A DNA stretch of 64,000 nt from Muricea muricata (taxonomy: Eukaryota; Cnidaria; Anthozoa; Malacalcyonacea; Plexauridae), in contig OY979731.1 of the NCBI GenBank assembly GCA_963855995.1, positions 5,240,942 through 5,304,941 on the forward strand, written 5' to 3'. A program made the position numbers and the translations under genes. How positions within the stretch are numbered: position 1 is the first letter of the stretch; each line of letters begins with the position of its first letter. Below are positions 1-10,900 of this stretch, in pieces. The notes beneath the pieces were generated by a model. It was not told where the DNA came from. It worked only from the letters and a program-made list of their open reading frames with translations, and ran no database searches.

Positions 1-870
1 TTTACAGATTAAAATGCTTTTTTCAGTGCTAAAGTGAACGAGTTGAGCGCAATGATGTACTGCAACCACGGATCTAAAAGAGACCTTCTAAATGGAAATT
101 GCAGAACTTAGCAAGTCGGCAATCATGTTTACGGCGCTCAAACCATCGAATTGAGCGAAATAACATGTTGAAATGAGAGACCCATAACTTGCTTGTAAAC
201 TGAAAAGAAACGATCTTAGAACCATCAAAATCGCGTTTTAAGCGTTCTGGAAGCGATTTGAGAGTAAAAACATACTCAAATCACCACCTAAAAATTGCCG
301 TCTTAAATCGATCACGGCGACGTTTTAAAGCTTAAATAATGTTTTCAGTGCTAAAGTGAACGAGTTGAGCGCAATGATGTACTGCAATCACGGACCTAAA
401 GAGACATTCTAAATGGAATTTGCACAACTTAGCAAGTCGGAAATCATGTTTTCGGCGCTCAAACCATCGAGATGAGCGAAACAACATGTTGAATGAGAAA
501 CCTATAACTTGATTGTAAACTGAAAAGAAACGATCTTAGAACCATCAAAATCGCGTTTTAAGCCTTCTAAAAGCGATTTGAGCGTAAAAACATGTTCAAA
601 TAACTAACTATAAATTGCCGTCTTAAATCGATAACGGCGACGTTTTACAGCTTAAAATGGTGTTTTCAGTGCTAAAGTGAACGAGTTGAGCGCAATGATG
701 TACTGCAATCACGGATCTGAAAGAGGCCTTCTAAATGGATTTTGCAGAACTTAGCAAGTCGGGAATCATGATTTCGGCGCTCAAACCATCGAGATGAATG
801 ACACAACATGTTGAAATGAGAAACCTATAACTTTCTTGTAAACTGAAAAGAAACGATCTTAGAAGCATCA

Positions 871-902
871 AAATCGCGTTTTAAGCGTTCTAGAAGCGAT
901 TT
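871..902 (+). repeat. Dyad across the B/C subunit junction
   Basis: AAATCGC at 871-877 and GCGATTT at 896-902 are perfect 7-bp reverse complements around an 18-nt spacer. The spacer contains TTCTAGAA, an 8-bp palindrome. The right arm overlaps the left arm of the subunit C hairpin, so the two structures cannot form fully on the same strand at once. Confidence 0.7.
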
Positions 903-1004
903 GAGCGGGAAAACATGCTCAAATCACTAACTAAAAATTGCCGTCTTAAATCGATCACATCGACGTTTTACAGCTTAAAATGCTGTTTTCAGTGCTAAAG
1001 TGAA

Positions 1005-1112
1005 CGAGTTGAGCGCAATGATGCACTGCCATCACGGACCTAAAAGAGACCTTCTAAATGGAATTTGCAGAACTTAGCAAGTCAAGAATCATGTTTTCGG
1101 CGCTCAAACCAT
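1005..1112 (+). repeat. Subunit A of the monomer (108 bp)
   Basis: It opens with CGAGTTGAGCGCAATGATG and closes with CATGTTTTCGGCGCTC at 1090-1105, that is 85 bp after the opening. A middle CTAAAAGAG box starts 35 bp in. The typical opening 20-mer matches that of B at 15 of 20 positions and that of C at 14 of 20. It is therefore read as one of three diverged copies of an ancestral unit of about 108 bp. Most subtype-diagnostic variation of the monomer (AATTTGCAG, AAATTGCAG, ATATTGCAG; GATCTTAAAAAAGACC) lies in the second half of A. Confidence 0.85.
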
Positions 1113-1123
1113 CGAGATGAGCG
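1101..1123 (+). repeat. Dyad across the A/B subunit junction
   Basis: CGCTCA at 1101-1106 and TGAGCG at 1118-1123 are reverse complements around an 11-nt spacer that itself contains CATC-GA-GATG. It joins the closing box of A to the opening box of B. It is present in the GAGCG subtype and lost where the B opening reads GACCG or GAATG. Confidence 0.75.
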
Positions 1124-1219
1124 AAATAACATGTTGAAATGAGAAACCTATAACTTGCTTGTAAACTGAAAAGAAACGATCTTAGAACCATCAAAATCGC
1201 GTTTTAAGCGTTCTAGAAG
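1113..1219 (+). repeat. Subunit B of the monomer (107 bp)
   Basis: It opens with CGAGATGAGCGAAATAACAT and closes with CGCGTTTTAAGCGTTC at 1198-1213, again 85 bp in. The middle box CTATAACTTG starts 35 bp in, in register with A. The opening 20-mer matches C at 16 of 20 positions, the closest pair of the three. The sequence after GAT in the opening is a strong subtype marker: GAGCGAAAT, GACCGAAAC, GAATGAAAC or GAATGACAC. Confidence 0.85.
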
Positions 1220-1249
1220 TGATTTGAGCGTGAAAACATGCTCAAATCA
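1220..1249 (+). repeat. Hairpin-forming inverted repeat at the start of subunit C
   Basis: TGATTTGAGC at 1220-1229 and GCTCAAATCA at 1240-1249 are perfect 10-bp reverse complements around a 10-nt spacer. In most other monomers the base before GATTTGAGC is C and the stem is 9 bp. One subtype (for example near 248-275 and 7680-7705) has GAGAGT and ATACTC, shortening the perfect stem to 8 bp; another has GATTTTAGC on the left. The dyad is thus widespread but not invariant. Protein binding or extrusion as a cruciform is inference. Confidence 0.85.
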
Positions 1250-1327
1250 GCAACTAAAAATTGCCGTCTTAAATCGATCACGGCGACGTTTTACAGCTTA
1301 AAATGCTTTTTTCAGTGCTAAAGTGAA
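1220..1327 (+). repeat. Subunit C of the monomer (108 bp)
   Basis: It opens with TGATTTGAGCG (CGATTTGAGCG in most monomers) and closes with GCTTTTTTCAGTGCTA (usually GCTGTTTTCAGTGCTA) at 1305-1320, 85 bp in. The middle box CTAAAAATTG starts 34 bp in. C differs from A and B in that its opening box is followed by an inverted copy of itself, GCTCAAATC, which makes the hairpin described separately. Confidence 0.85.
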
Positions 1328-2272
1328 CGAGTTGAGCGCAATGATGTACTGCAACCACGGATCTAAAAGAGACCTTCTAAATGGAAATTGCAGAACTTAG
1401 CAAGTCGGCAATCATGTTTACGGCGCTCAAACCATCGAATTGAGCGAAATAACATGTTGAAATGAGAGACCCATAACTTGCTTGTAAACTGAAAAGAAAC
1501 GATCTTAGAACCATCAAAATCGCGTTTTAAGCGTTCTGGAAGCGATTTGAGAGTAAAAACATACTCAAATCACCACCTAAAAATTGCCGTCTTAAATCGA
1601 TCACGGCGACGTTTTAAAGCTTAAATAATGTTTTCAGTGCTAAAGTGAACGAGTTGAGCGCAATGATGTACTGCAATCACGGACCTAAAGAGACATTCTA
1701 AATGGAATTTGCACAACTTAGCAAGTCGGAAATCATGTTTTCGGCGCTCAAACCATCGAGATGAGCGAAACAACATGTTAAATGAGAAACCTATAACTTG
1801 ATTGTAAACTGAAAAGAAACGATCTTAGAACCATCAAAATCGCGTTTTAAGCCTTCTAAAAGCGATTTGAGCGTAAAAACATGTTCAAATAACTAACTAT
1901 AAATTGCCGTCTTAAATCGATAACGGCGACGTTTTACAGCTTAAAATGGTGTTTTCAGTGCTAAAGTGAACGAGTTGAGCGCAATGATGTACTGCAATCA
2001 CGGATCTGAAAGAGGCCTTCTAAATGGATTTTGCAGAACTTAGCAAGTCGGGAATCATGATTTCGGCGCTCAAACCATCGAGATGAATGACACAACATGT
2101 TGAAATGAGAAACCTATAACTTTCTTGTAAACTGAAAAGAAACGATCTTAGAAGCATCAAAATCGCGTTTTAAGCGTTCTAGAAGCGATTTGAGCGGGAA
2201 AACATGCTCAAATCACTAACTAAAAATTGCCGTCTTAAATCGATCACATCGACGTTTTACAGCTTAAAATGC

Positions 2273-5200
2273 TGTTTTCAGTGCTAAAGTGAACGAGTTG
2301 AGCGCAATGATGTACTGCAATCACGGACCTAAAAGAGACCTTCTAAATGGAAATTGCAGAACTTAGCAAGTCGGCAATCATGTTTTCGGCGCTCAAACCA
2401 TCGAGATGAATGAAACAACATGTTGAAATGAGAAACCTATAACTTGCTTGTAAACTGAAAAGAAACGATCTTAGAAGCATCAAAATCGCGTTTTAAGCGT
2501 TCTAAAAGCGATTTGAGAGTAAAAACATACTCAAATCACCACCTAAAAATTACCGTCTTAAATCGATCACGGCGACGTTTTAAAGCTTAAAATAATGTTT
2601 TCAGTGCTAAAGAGAACGAGTTTAGCGCAATGATGTACTGCAATCACGGACCTTAAAGAGACCTTCTAAATGGAATTTGCAGAACTTAGCAAGTCGGGAA
2701 TCATGTTTTCGGCGCTAAAACCATCGAGATGAGCGAAATAACATGTTGAAATGAGAAACCTATAACTTGCTTGTAAACTGAAAAGAAACGATCTTAGAAC
2801 CATCAAAATCGCGTTTTAAGCCTTCTAGAAGCGATTTGAGCGTGAAAACATGCTCAAATCACTAACTAAAAATTGCCGTCTTAAATCGATCACGGCGACG
2901 TTTTACAGCTTAAAATGCGGTTTTCAGTGCTAAAGTGAACGAGTTGAGCGCAATGATGTACTGCAATCACGGATCCAAAAGAGACCTTCTAAATGGATAT
3001 TGCAGAACTTAGCAAGTCGAGAATCATGTTTACGGCGGTCAAACCATCGAGATGACCGAAACAACATGTTGAAATGTGAAACCTATAACTTGCTTGTAAA
3101 CTCAAAAGAAACGACCTTAGAAACATCAAAATCGCGTTTTAAGCGTGCTAAAAGCGATTTGAGCGTAAAAACATGCTCAAATCACCAACAAAAAATTGCC
3201 GTCTTAAATCGATAACGGCGACGTTTTAGAGCTTAAAATGATGTTTTCAGTGCTAAAGTGAATGAGTTGAGCGCAATGATGTACTGCAATCACGGATCTA
3301 AAAAAGACCTTCTAAATGGATATTGCAGAACTTAGCAAGTCGAGAATCATGTTTACGGCGCTCAAACCATCGAGATGACCGAAACAACAGGTTGAAATGT
3401 GAAACCTATAACTTGCTTGTAAACTCAAAAGAAACGACCTTAGAACCATCAAAATCGCGTTTTAAGCGCTCAAAAAGCGATTTGAGCGTAAAAACATGCT
3501 CAAATCACCAACTAAAAATTGCTATCTTAAATCGACCACGGCGACGTTTTAGAGCTTAAAATGGTGTTTTTAGTGCTAGAGTGAACGAGTTGAGCACATT
3601 CATGTACTGTAATCACGGACCTAAAAGAGACCTTCTAAATGGAATTTGCAGATTTTAGAAAGTCGGGAATCATGTTTTCGGCGCTCAAACCATCGAGATG
3701 AGCGAAATAACATGTTGAAATAAGAAACCTATAACTTGCTTATAAACTCAAAAGAAAGGATCTTCGCAGCGTAAAAATCGCGTTTTAAGCGTTCTAGAAG
3801 CCATTTGAGCGTAAAAACATGCTCAAATCACTAACTAAAAATTGCCGTCTTAAATCGATCACGGCGACGTTTTACAGCTTAAAATGCTGTTTTCAGTGCT
3901 AAAGTGAACGAGTTGAGCGCAATGATGTACTGTAATCACGGATCTAAAAGAGACCTTCTAAATGGAAATTGAAGAACTTACCAAGTCGGGAATCATGTTT
4001 ACGGCGCTCAAACCATCGAATTGAGCGAAATAACATGTTGAAATGAGAAACCTATAACTTGCTTGTAAACTGAAAAGAAACGATCTTAGAACCATCAAAA
4101 TCGCGTGTTAAGCGTTCTGGAAGAGATTTTAGCGTGAAAACATACTCAAATTACCACCTAAAAATTGCCGTCTTAAATCGATCACGGCGACGTTTTAAAG
4201 CTTAAAATGCTGTTTTCAGTGCTAAAGTGAACGAGTTGAGCGCAATGATGTACTGCCATCACGGACCTAAAAGAGACCTTCTAAATGGAATTTGCAGAAC
4301 TTAGCAAGTCAAGAATCATGTTTTCGGCGCTCAAGCCATCGAGATGAGCGAAATAACATGTTGAAATGAGAAACCTATAACTTGCTTGTAAACTGAAAAG
4401 AAACGATCTTAGAACCATCAAAATCGCGTTTTAAGCGTTCTAGAAGTGATTTGAGCGTGAAAACATGCTGAAATCAGCAACTAAAAATTGCCGTCTTAAA
4501 TCGATCACGGCGACGTTTTACAGCTTAAAATGCTTTTTTCAGTGCTAAAGTGAACGAGTTGAGCGCAATGATGTACTGCAACCACGGATCTAAAAGAGAC
4601 CTTCTAAATGGAAATTGCAGAACTTAGCAAGTCGGCATTCATGTTTACGGCGCTCAAACCATCGAATTGAGCGAAATAACATGTTGAAATGAGGGACCCA
4701 TAACTTGCTTGTAAACTGAAAACAAACGATCTTAGAACCATCAAAATCGCGTGTTAAGCGTTCTGGAAGAGATTTTAGCGTGAAAACATACTCAAATTAC
4801 CACCTAAAAGTTTCCGTCTTAAATCGATCACGGCGACGTTTTAAAGCTTAAAATGCTGTTTTCAGTGCTAAAGTGAACGAGTTGAGCACAATCATGTACT
4901 GTAATCACGGACCTAAAAAAGACTTTCTAAATGGAATTTGCAGAACTTAGCAAGTCGGGAATCATGTTTTAGGCGCTCAAACCATCGAGATGACCGAAAC
5001 AACATGTTGAAATGAGAAACCTATAACTTGCTTGTAAACTGAAAAGAAACGATCTTAGAACCATCAAAATCTTGTTTTAAGCGTTCTAGAAGCGATTTTA
5101 GCGTGAAAACATGCTCAAATCACTAACTAAAAATTGCCGTCTTAAATCGATCACGGCGACGTTTTACAGCTTAAAATGCTGTTTTCAGTGCTAAAGTGAA

Positions 5201-6033
5201 CGAGTTGAGCGCAATGATGTACTGCAACCACGGATCTAAAAGAGACCTTCTAAATGGAAATTGCAGAACTTAGCAAGTCGGCAATCATGTTTACAGCGCT
5301 CAAACCATCGAATTGAGCGAAATAACATGTTGAAATGAGAGACCCATAACTTGCTTGTAAACTGAAAAGAAACGATCTTAGAACCATCAAAATCGCGTTT
5401 TAAGCGTTCTAGAAGTGATTTGAGCGTGAAAACATGCTCAAATCAGCAACTAAAAATTGCCGTCTTAAATCGATCACGGCGACGTTTTACAGCTTAAAAT
5501 GCTTTTTTCAGTGCTAAAGTGAACGAGTTGAGCGCAATGATGTACTGCAACCACGGATCTGAAAGAGGCCTTCTAAATGGATATTGCAGAACTTAGCAAG
5601 TCGAGAATCATGTTTACGGCGCTCAAACCATCGAGATGACCGAAACAACATGTTGAAATGTGAAACCTATAACTTGCTTGTAAACTCAAAAGAAACGACC
5701 TTAGAACCATCAAAATCGCGTTTTAAGCGCTCAAAAAGCGATTTGAGCGTAAAAACATGCTCAAATCACCAACTAAAAATTGCTATCTTAAATCGACCAC
5801 GGCGACGTTTTAGAGCTTAAAATGGTGTTTTTAGTGCTAGAGTGAACGAGTTGAGCACATTCATGTACTGTAATCGCGGACCTAAAAGAGACCTTCTAAA
5901 TGGAATTTGCAGATTTTAGAAAGTCGGGAATCATGTTTTCGGCGCTCAAACCATCGAGATGAGCGAAATAACATGTTGAAATAAGAAACCTATAACTTGC
6001 TTATAAACTCAAAAGAAAGGATCTTAGCACCAT
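2273..6033 (+). repeat. Long segment, copy 1 (duplicated at 15513-19273)
   Basis: This 3.76-kb stretch recurs 13,240 bp downstream, a distance of 41 monomers. By eye I find about five substitutions, for example near 2976, 4733, 4880, 5294 and 5338. Both ends are abrupt and lie inside a monomer: before 2273 the sequence reads GCTGTTTTCAG where the other copy has AATGTTTTCAG, and after 6033 it reads CATAAAAATC where the other has CATCAAAATC. Confidence 0.85.
3467..3506 (+). repeat. Two mutually exclusive hairpins sharing one TTTGAGCG box
   Basis: In the GCGCTCAAAAAG subtype, CGCTCAAA at 3467-3474 is the perfect complement of TTTGAGCG at 3481-3488, with a 6-nt spacer. The same central box, as GATTTGAGC at 3479-3487, is also the perfect complement of GCTCAAATC at 3498-3506, with a 10-nt spacer. 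The centre can pair left or right but not both. The same arrangement appears in sister copies, for example near 5727, 10247, 16707, 19937, 33507, 40000, 54817 and 60000. Confidence 0.8.
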
Positions 6034-7964
6034 AAAAATCGCGTTTTAAGCGTTCTAGAAGCCATTTGAGCGTAAAAACATACTCAAATCACTAACTAAA
6101 AATTGCCGTCTTAAATCGATCACGGCGACGTTTTACAGCTTAAAATGCTGTTTTCAGTGCTAAAGTGAACGAGTTGAGCGCAATGATGTACTGCAACCAC
6201 GGATCTAAAAGAGACCTTCTAAATGGAAATTGCAGAACTTAGCAAGTCGGCAATCATGTTTACGGCGCTCAAACCATCGAATTGAGCGAAATAACATGTT
6301 GAAATGAGAAACCCATAACTTGCTTGTAAACTGAAAAGAAACGATCTTAGAACCATCAAAATCTTGTGTTAAGCGTTCTGGAAGAGATTTTAGCGTGAAA
6401 ACATACTCAAATTACCACCTAAAAATTGCCGTCTTAAATCGATCACGGCGACGTTTTAAAGCTTAAAATGCTGTTTTCAGTGCTAAAGTTAACGAGTTGA
6501 GCGCAATGATGTACTGCCATCACGGACCTAAAAGAGACCTTCTAAATGGAATTTGCAGAACTTAGCAAGTCAAGAATCATGTTTTCGGCGCTCAAACCAT
6601 CGAGATGAGCGAAATGACATGTTGAAATGAGAAACCTATAACTTGCTTGTAAACTGAAAAGAAACGATCTTAGAACCATCAAAATCGCGTTTTAAGCGTT
6701 CTAGAAGTGATTTGAACGTGAAAACATGCTCAAATCAGCAACTAAAAATTGCCGTCTTAAATCGATCACGGCGACGTTTTACAGCTTAAAATGCTTTTTT
6801 CAGTGCTAAAGTGAACGAGTTGAGCGCAATGATGTACTGCAACCACGGATCTAAAAGAGACCTTCTAAATGGAAATTGCAGAACTTAGCAAGTCGGCATT
6901 CATGTTTACGGCGCTCAAACCATCGAATTGAGCGAAATAACATGTTGAAATGAGAGACCCATAACTTGCTTGTAAACTGAAAAGAAACGATCTTAGAACC
7001 ATCAAAATCGCTTGTTAAGCGTTCTGGAAGAGATTTTAGCGTGAAAACATACTCAAATTACCACCTAAAAGTTTCCGTCTTAAATCGATCACGGCGACGT
7101 TTTAAAGCTTAAAATGCTGTTTTCAGTGCTAAAGTGAACGAGTTGAGCGCAATGATGTACTGCCATCACGGACCTAAAAGAGACCTTCTAAATGGAATGT
7201 GCAGAACTTAGCAAGTCAAGAATCATGTTTTCGGCGCTCAAACCATCGAGATGAGCGAAATAACATGTTGAAATAAGAAACCTATAACTTGCTTGTAAAC
7301 TGAAAAGAAACGATCTTAGAACCATCAAAATCGCGTTTTAAGCGTTCTAGAAGTGATTTGAGCGTGAAAACATGCTCAAATCAGCAACTAAAAATTGCCG
7401 TCTTAAATCGATCACGGCGACGTTTTACAGCTTAAAATGCTTTTTTCAGTGCTAAAGTGAACGAGTTGAGCGCAATGATGTACTGCAACCACGGATCTAA
7501 AAGAGACCTTCTAAATGGAAATTGCAGAACTTAGCAAGTCGGCAATCATGTTTACGGCGCTCAAACCATCGAATTTAGCGAAATAACATGTTGAAATGAG
7601 AGACCCATAACTTGCCATTAAACTGAAAAGAAACGATCTTAGAACCATCAAAATCGCGTTTTAAGCGTTCTGGAAGCGATTTGAGAGTAAAAACATACTC
7701 AAATCACCACCTAAAAATTGCCGTCTTAAATCGATCACGGCGACGTTTTAAAGCTTAAATAATGTTTTCAGTGCTAAAGTGAACGAGTTGAGCGCAATGA
7801 TGTACTGAAATCACGGACCTAAAAGAGACATTCTAAATGGAATTTGCACAACTTAGCAAGTCGGAAATCATGTTTTCGGCGCTCAAACCATCGAGATGAG
7901 CGAAACAACATGTTGAATGAGAAACCTATAACTTGATTGTAAACTGAAAAGAAACGATCTTAGA
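6034..7964 (+). repeat. Mosaic tract of 4-mer-type monomers
   Basis: The tract holds the same monomer subtypes as 1-2312 (six-T closing box, GTGTTAAGCG variant, CTTAAATAATG variant) in a different order. It resembles 13236-14400 at a spacing of about 6135 bp (19 monomers). I see no single clean HOR period inside it. Confidence 0.7.
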
Positions 7965-10900
7965 ACCATCAAAATCGCGTTTTAAGCCTTCTAAAAGCGA
8001 CTTGAGCGTAAAAACATGTTCAAATAACTAACTATAAATTGCTGTCTTAAATCGATAACGGCGACGTTTTACAGCTTAAAATGGTGTTTTCAGTGCTAAA
8101 GTGAACGAGTTGAGCGCAATGATGTACTGCAATCACAGATCTGAAAGAGGCCTTCTAAATGGATATTGCAGAATTTAGCAAGTCGGGAATCATGTTTTCT
8201 GCGCTCAAACCATCGAGAAGAGCGAAACAACATGTTGAAATGAGAAACCTATAATTTGCTTATAAACTGAAAAGAAAAAATCTTAGAACCATCAAAATCG
8301 CGTTTTAAGCGTTCTAGAAGCGATTTTAGCGTGAAAACATGCGCAAATCACTAACTAAAAATTGCCGTCTTAAATCGATCACGGCGACGTTTTACAGCTT
8401 AAAATGCTGTTTTCAGTGCTAAAGTGAACGAGTTGAGCGCAATGATGTACTGCAATCACGGATCTAAAAGACACCTTCTAAATGGAAATTGAAGAACTTA
8501 CCAAGTCGGGAATCATGAATTCGGCGCTCAAACCATCGAGATGAATGACACAACATGTTGAAATGAGAAACCTATAACTTTCTTGTAAACTGAAAAGAAA
8601 CGATCTTAGAAGCATCAAAATCGCGTTTTAAGCGTTCTAGAAGCGATTTGGGCGGGAAAACATGCTCAAATCACTAACTAAAAATTGCCGTCTTAAATCG
8701 ATCACATCGACGTTTTACAGCTTAAAATGCTGTTTTCAGTGCTAAAGTGAACGAGTTGAGCGCAATGATGTACTGCAATGACGGATCTTAAAAAAGACCT
8801 TCTAATTTGATATTGCAGAACTTAGCAAGTCGGGAATCATGTTTTCGGCGCTTAAACCATCGAGATGACCGAAACAACATGTTGAAATGTGAAACCTATA
8901 ACTTGCTTGTAAACTGAAAAGAAACGACCTTAGAACCATCAAAATCGCGTTTTAAGCCTTCTAGAAGCGATTTGAGCGTGAAAACATGCTCAAATCACTA
9001 ACTAAAAATTGCCGTCTTAAATCGATCACGGCGACGTTTTACAGCTTAAAATGCGGTTTTCAGTGCTAAAGTGAACGAGTTGAGCGCAATGATGTACTGC
9101 AATCACGGATCTAAAAGAGACCTTCTAAATGGATATTGCAGAACTTAGCAAGTCGAGAATCATGTTTACGGCGGTCAAACCATCGAGATGACCGAAACAA
9201 CATGTTGAAATGTGAAACCTATAACTTGCTTGTAAACTCAAAAGAAACGACCTTAGAACCATCAAAATCGCGTTTTAAGCGTGCTAAAAGCGATTTGAGC
9301 GTAAAAACATGCTCAAATCACCAACAAAAAATTGCCGTCTTAAATCGATCACGGCGACGTTTTAAAGCTTAAAATAATGTTTTCAGTGCTAAAGTGAACG
9401 AGTTTAGCGCAATGATGTACTGCAATCACCGACCTAAAAGAGACCTTCTAAATGGAAATTGTAGAACTTAGCAAGTCGGCAATCATGTTTTCGGCACTCA
9501 AACCATCGAGATGAATGAAACAACATGTTGAAATGAGAAACCTAGAACTTGCTTGTAAACTGAAAAGAAACGATCTTAGAAGCATCAAAATCGCGTTTTA
9601 AGCGTTCTAAAAGCGATTTGAGAGTAAAAACATACTCAAATCACCACCTAAAAATTACCGTCTTAAATCGATCACGGCGACGTTTTAAAGCTTAAAATAA
9701 TGTTTTCAGTGCTAAAGTGAACGAGTTTAGCGCAATGATGTACTGCAATCACGGACCTAAAAGAGACCTTCTAAATGGAATTTGCAGAACTTAGCAAGTC
9801 GGGAATCATGTTTTCGGCGCTAAAACCATCGAGATGAGCGAAATAACATGTTGAAATGAGAAACCTATAACTTGCTTGTAAACTGAAAAGAAACGATCTT
9901 AGAACCATCAAAATCGCGTTTTAAGCCTTCTAGAAGCGATTTGAGCGTGAAAACATGCTCAAATCACTAACTAAAAATTGCCGTCTTAAATCGATCACGG
10001 CGACGTTTTACAGCTTAAAATTCGGTTTTCAGTGCTAAAGTGAACGAGTTGAGCGCAATGATGTACTGCAATCACGGATCTAAAAGAGACCTTCTAAATG
10101 GATATTGCAGAACTTAGCAAGTCGAGAATCATGTTTACGGCAGTCAAACCATCGAGATGACCGAAACAACATGTTGAAATGTGAAACCTATAACTTGCTT
10201 GTAAACTCAAAAGAAACGACCTTAGAACCATCAAAATCGCGTTTTAAGCGCTCAAAAAGCGATTTGAGCGTGAAAACATGCTCAAATCACCAACTAAAAA
10301 TTGCTATCTTAAATCGACCACGGCGACGTTTTAGAGCTTAAAATGGTGTTTTTAGTGCTAGAGTGAACGAGTTGAGCACATTCATGTACTGTAATCACGG
10401 ACCTAAAAGAGACCTTCTAAATGGAATTTGCAGAACTTAGAAAGTCGGGAATCATGTTTTCGGCGCTCAAACCATCGAGATGAGCGAAATAACATGTTGA
10501 AATAAGAAACCTATAACTTGCTTATAAACTCAAAAGAAAGGATCTTAGCACCATAAAAATCGCGTTTTAAGCGTTCTAGAAGCCATTTGAGCGTAAAAAC
10601 ATGCTCAAATCACCAAATAAAAATTGCCGTTTTAGATCGACCACGGCGACGTTTTAGAGCTTAAAATGGTGTTTTCAGTGCTAAAGTGAACGAGTTGAGC
10701 GCATTATGTACTGCAATCACGGACCTAAAAGAGACCTTCTAAATGGAAATTGCAGAACTTAGCAAGTCAGGAATCATGTTTTCGGCGCTCATACCATCGA
10801 GATGAGCGAAACAACATGTTAAAATGAGAAACCTATAACTTGCTTGTAAACTGAAAAGAAACGAAGTTAGAACCATAAAAGTCGCGTTTTAAGCGTTCTA

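Larger units (their letters stand above)
1005..1327 (+). repeat. Representative 323-bp satellite monomer
   Basis: This copy has the commonest length and phase and is used as the reference monomer. I set the start at the CGAG box after AGTGAA because this divides the unit into three homologous subunits: 1005-1112, 1113-1219 and 1220-1327. The next monomer begins at 1328 with the same box. A composite consensus counted by hand has 61 C, 66 G and 19 CpG in 323 bp. Within it lie a dyad across the A/B junction and a hairpin at the start of C. The phase is arbitrary for a tandem repeat; any rotation is equally valid. Confidence 0.95.
1..2312 (+). repeat. Four-monomer higher-order repeat, two copies (period 1289 bp)
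   Basis: Positions 1-1023 align with 1290-2312 with only isolated differences, for example ACAGATT versus ACAGCTT at the start and GTTGAATGAG versus GTTAAATGAG near 490 and 1779. The four monomers are distinguishable: one with a run of six T in the C closing box, one with CTTAAATAATG, one with GATCTGAAAGAGG, and one with the CACTGCCATCACGG or equivalent A subunit. The left copy is cut by the window edge, so the true extent is unknown. Confidence 0.85.

Noticed and set aside
248..275. Compensatory base change in the C hairpin (GAGC...GCTC to GAGA...ACTC)
   Set aside because: The paired positions become A opposite A, which loses the pair, and some monomers change only one side. This is co-inheritance of a subtype, not compensation.
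1078..1100. CENP-B-box-like site near AAGTCGGGAATC
   Set aside because: The right half (A-NN-CGGG) is present in the common subtype, but the required left TTCG is ACTT. The match is partial and absent from subtypes with GTCAAGAATC or GTCGGCAATC.
1299..1314. TGTTTTCAG / six-T run as a splice acceptor or Pol III terminator
   Set aside because: It is part of the closing box shared by subunits. There is no nearby donor, promoter box or transcript evidence in the sequence.
1612..1625. AAGCTT sites as a possible functional motif
   Set aside because: They occur only in the AAAGCTT subtype and simply reflect one diagnostic substitution. They are useful for a restriction ladder, not evidence of function.
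3000..3215. Recurrent 71-80-codon open frame on the + strand (beginning MQNLASRESC), seen in roughly 30 monomers, with 100-codon forms near 56548, 60428 and 62692
   Set aside because: It begins at TTG (GTG in the 100-codon form), is phased on the satellite, is broken by stops in most monomers, and ends within the next subunit. It has no ribosome-binding or Kozak context beyond the repeat. It is an accident of a stop-poor frame in some subtypes, not a gene family.
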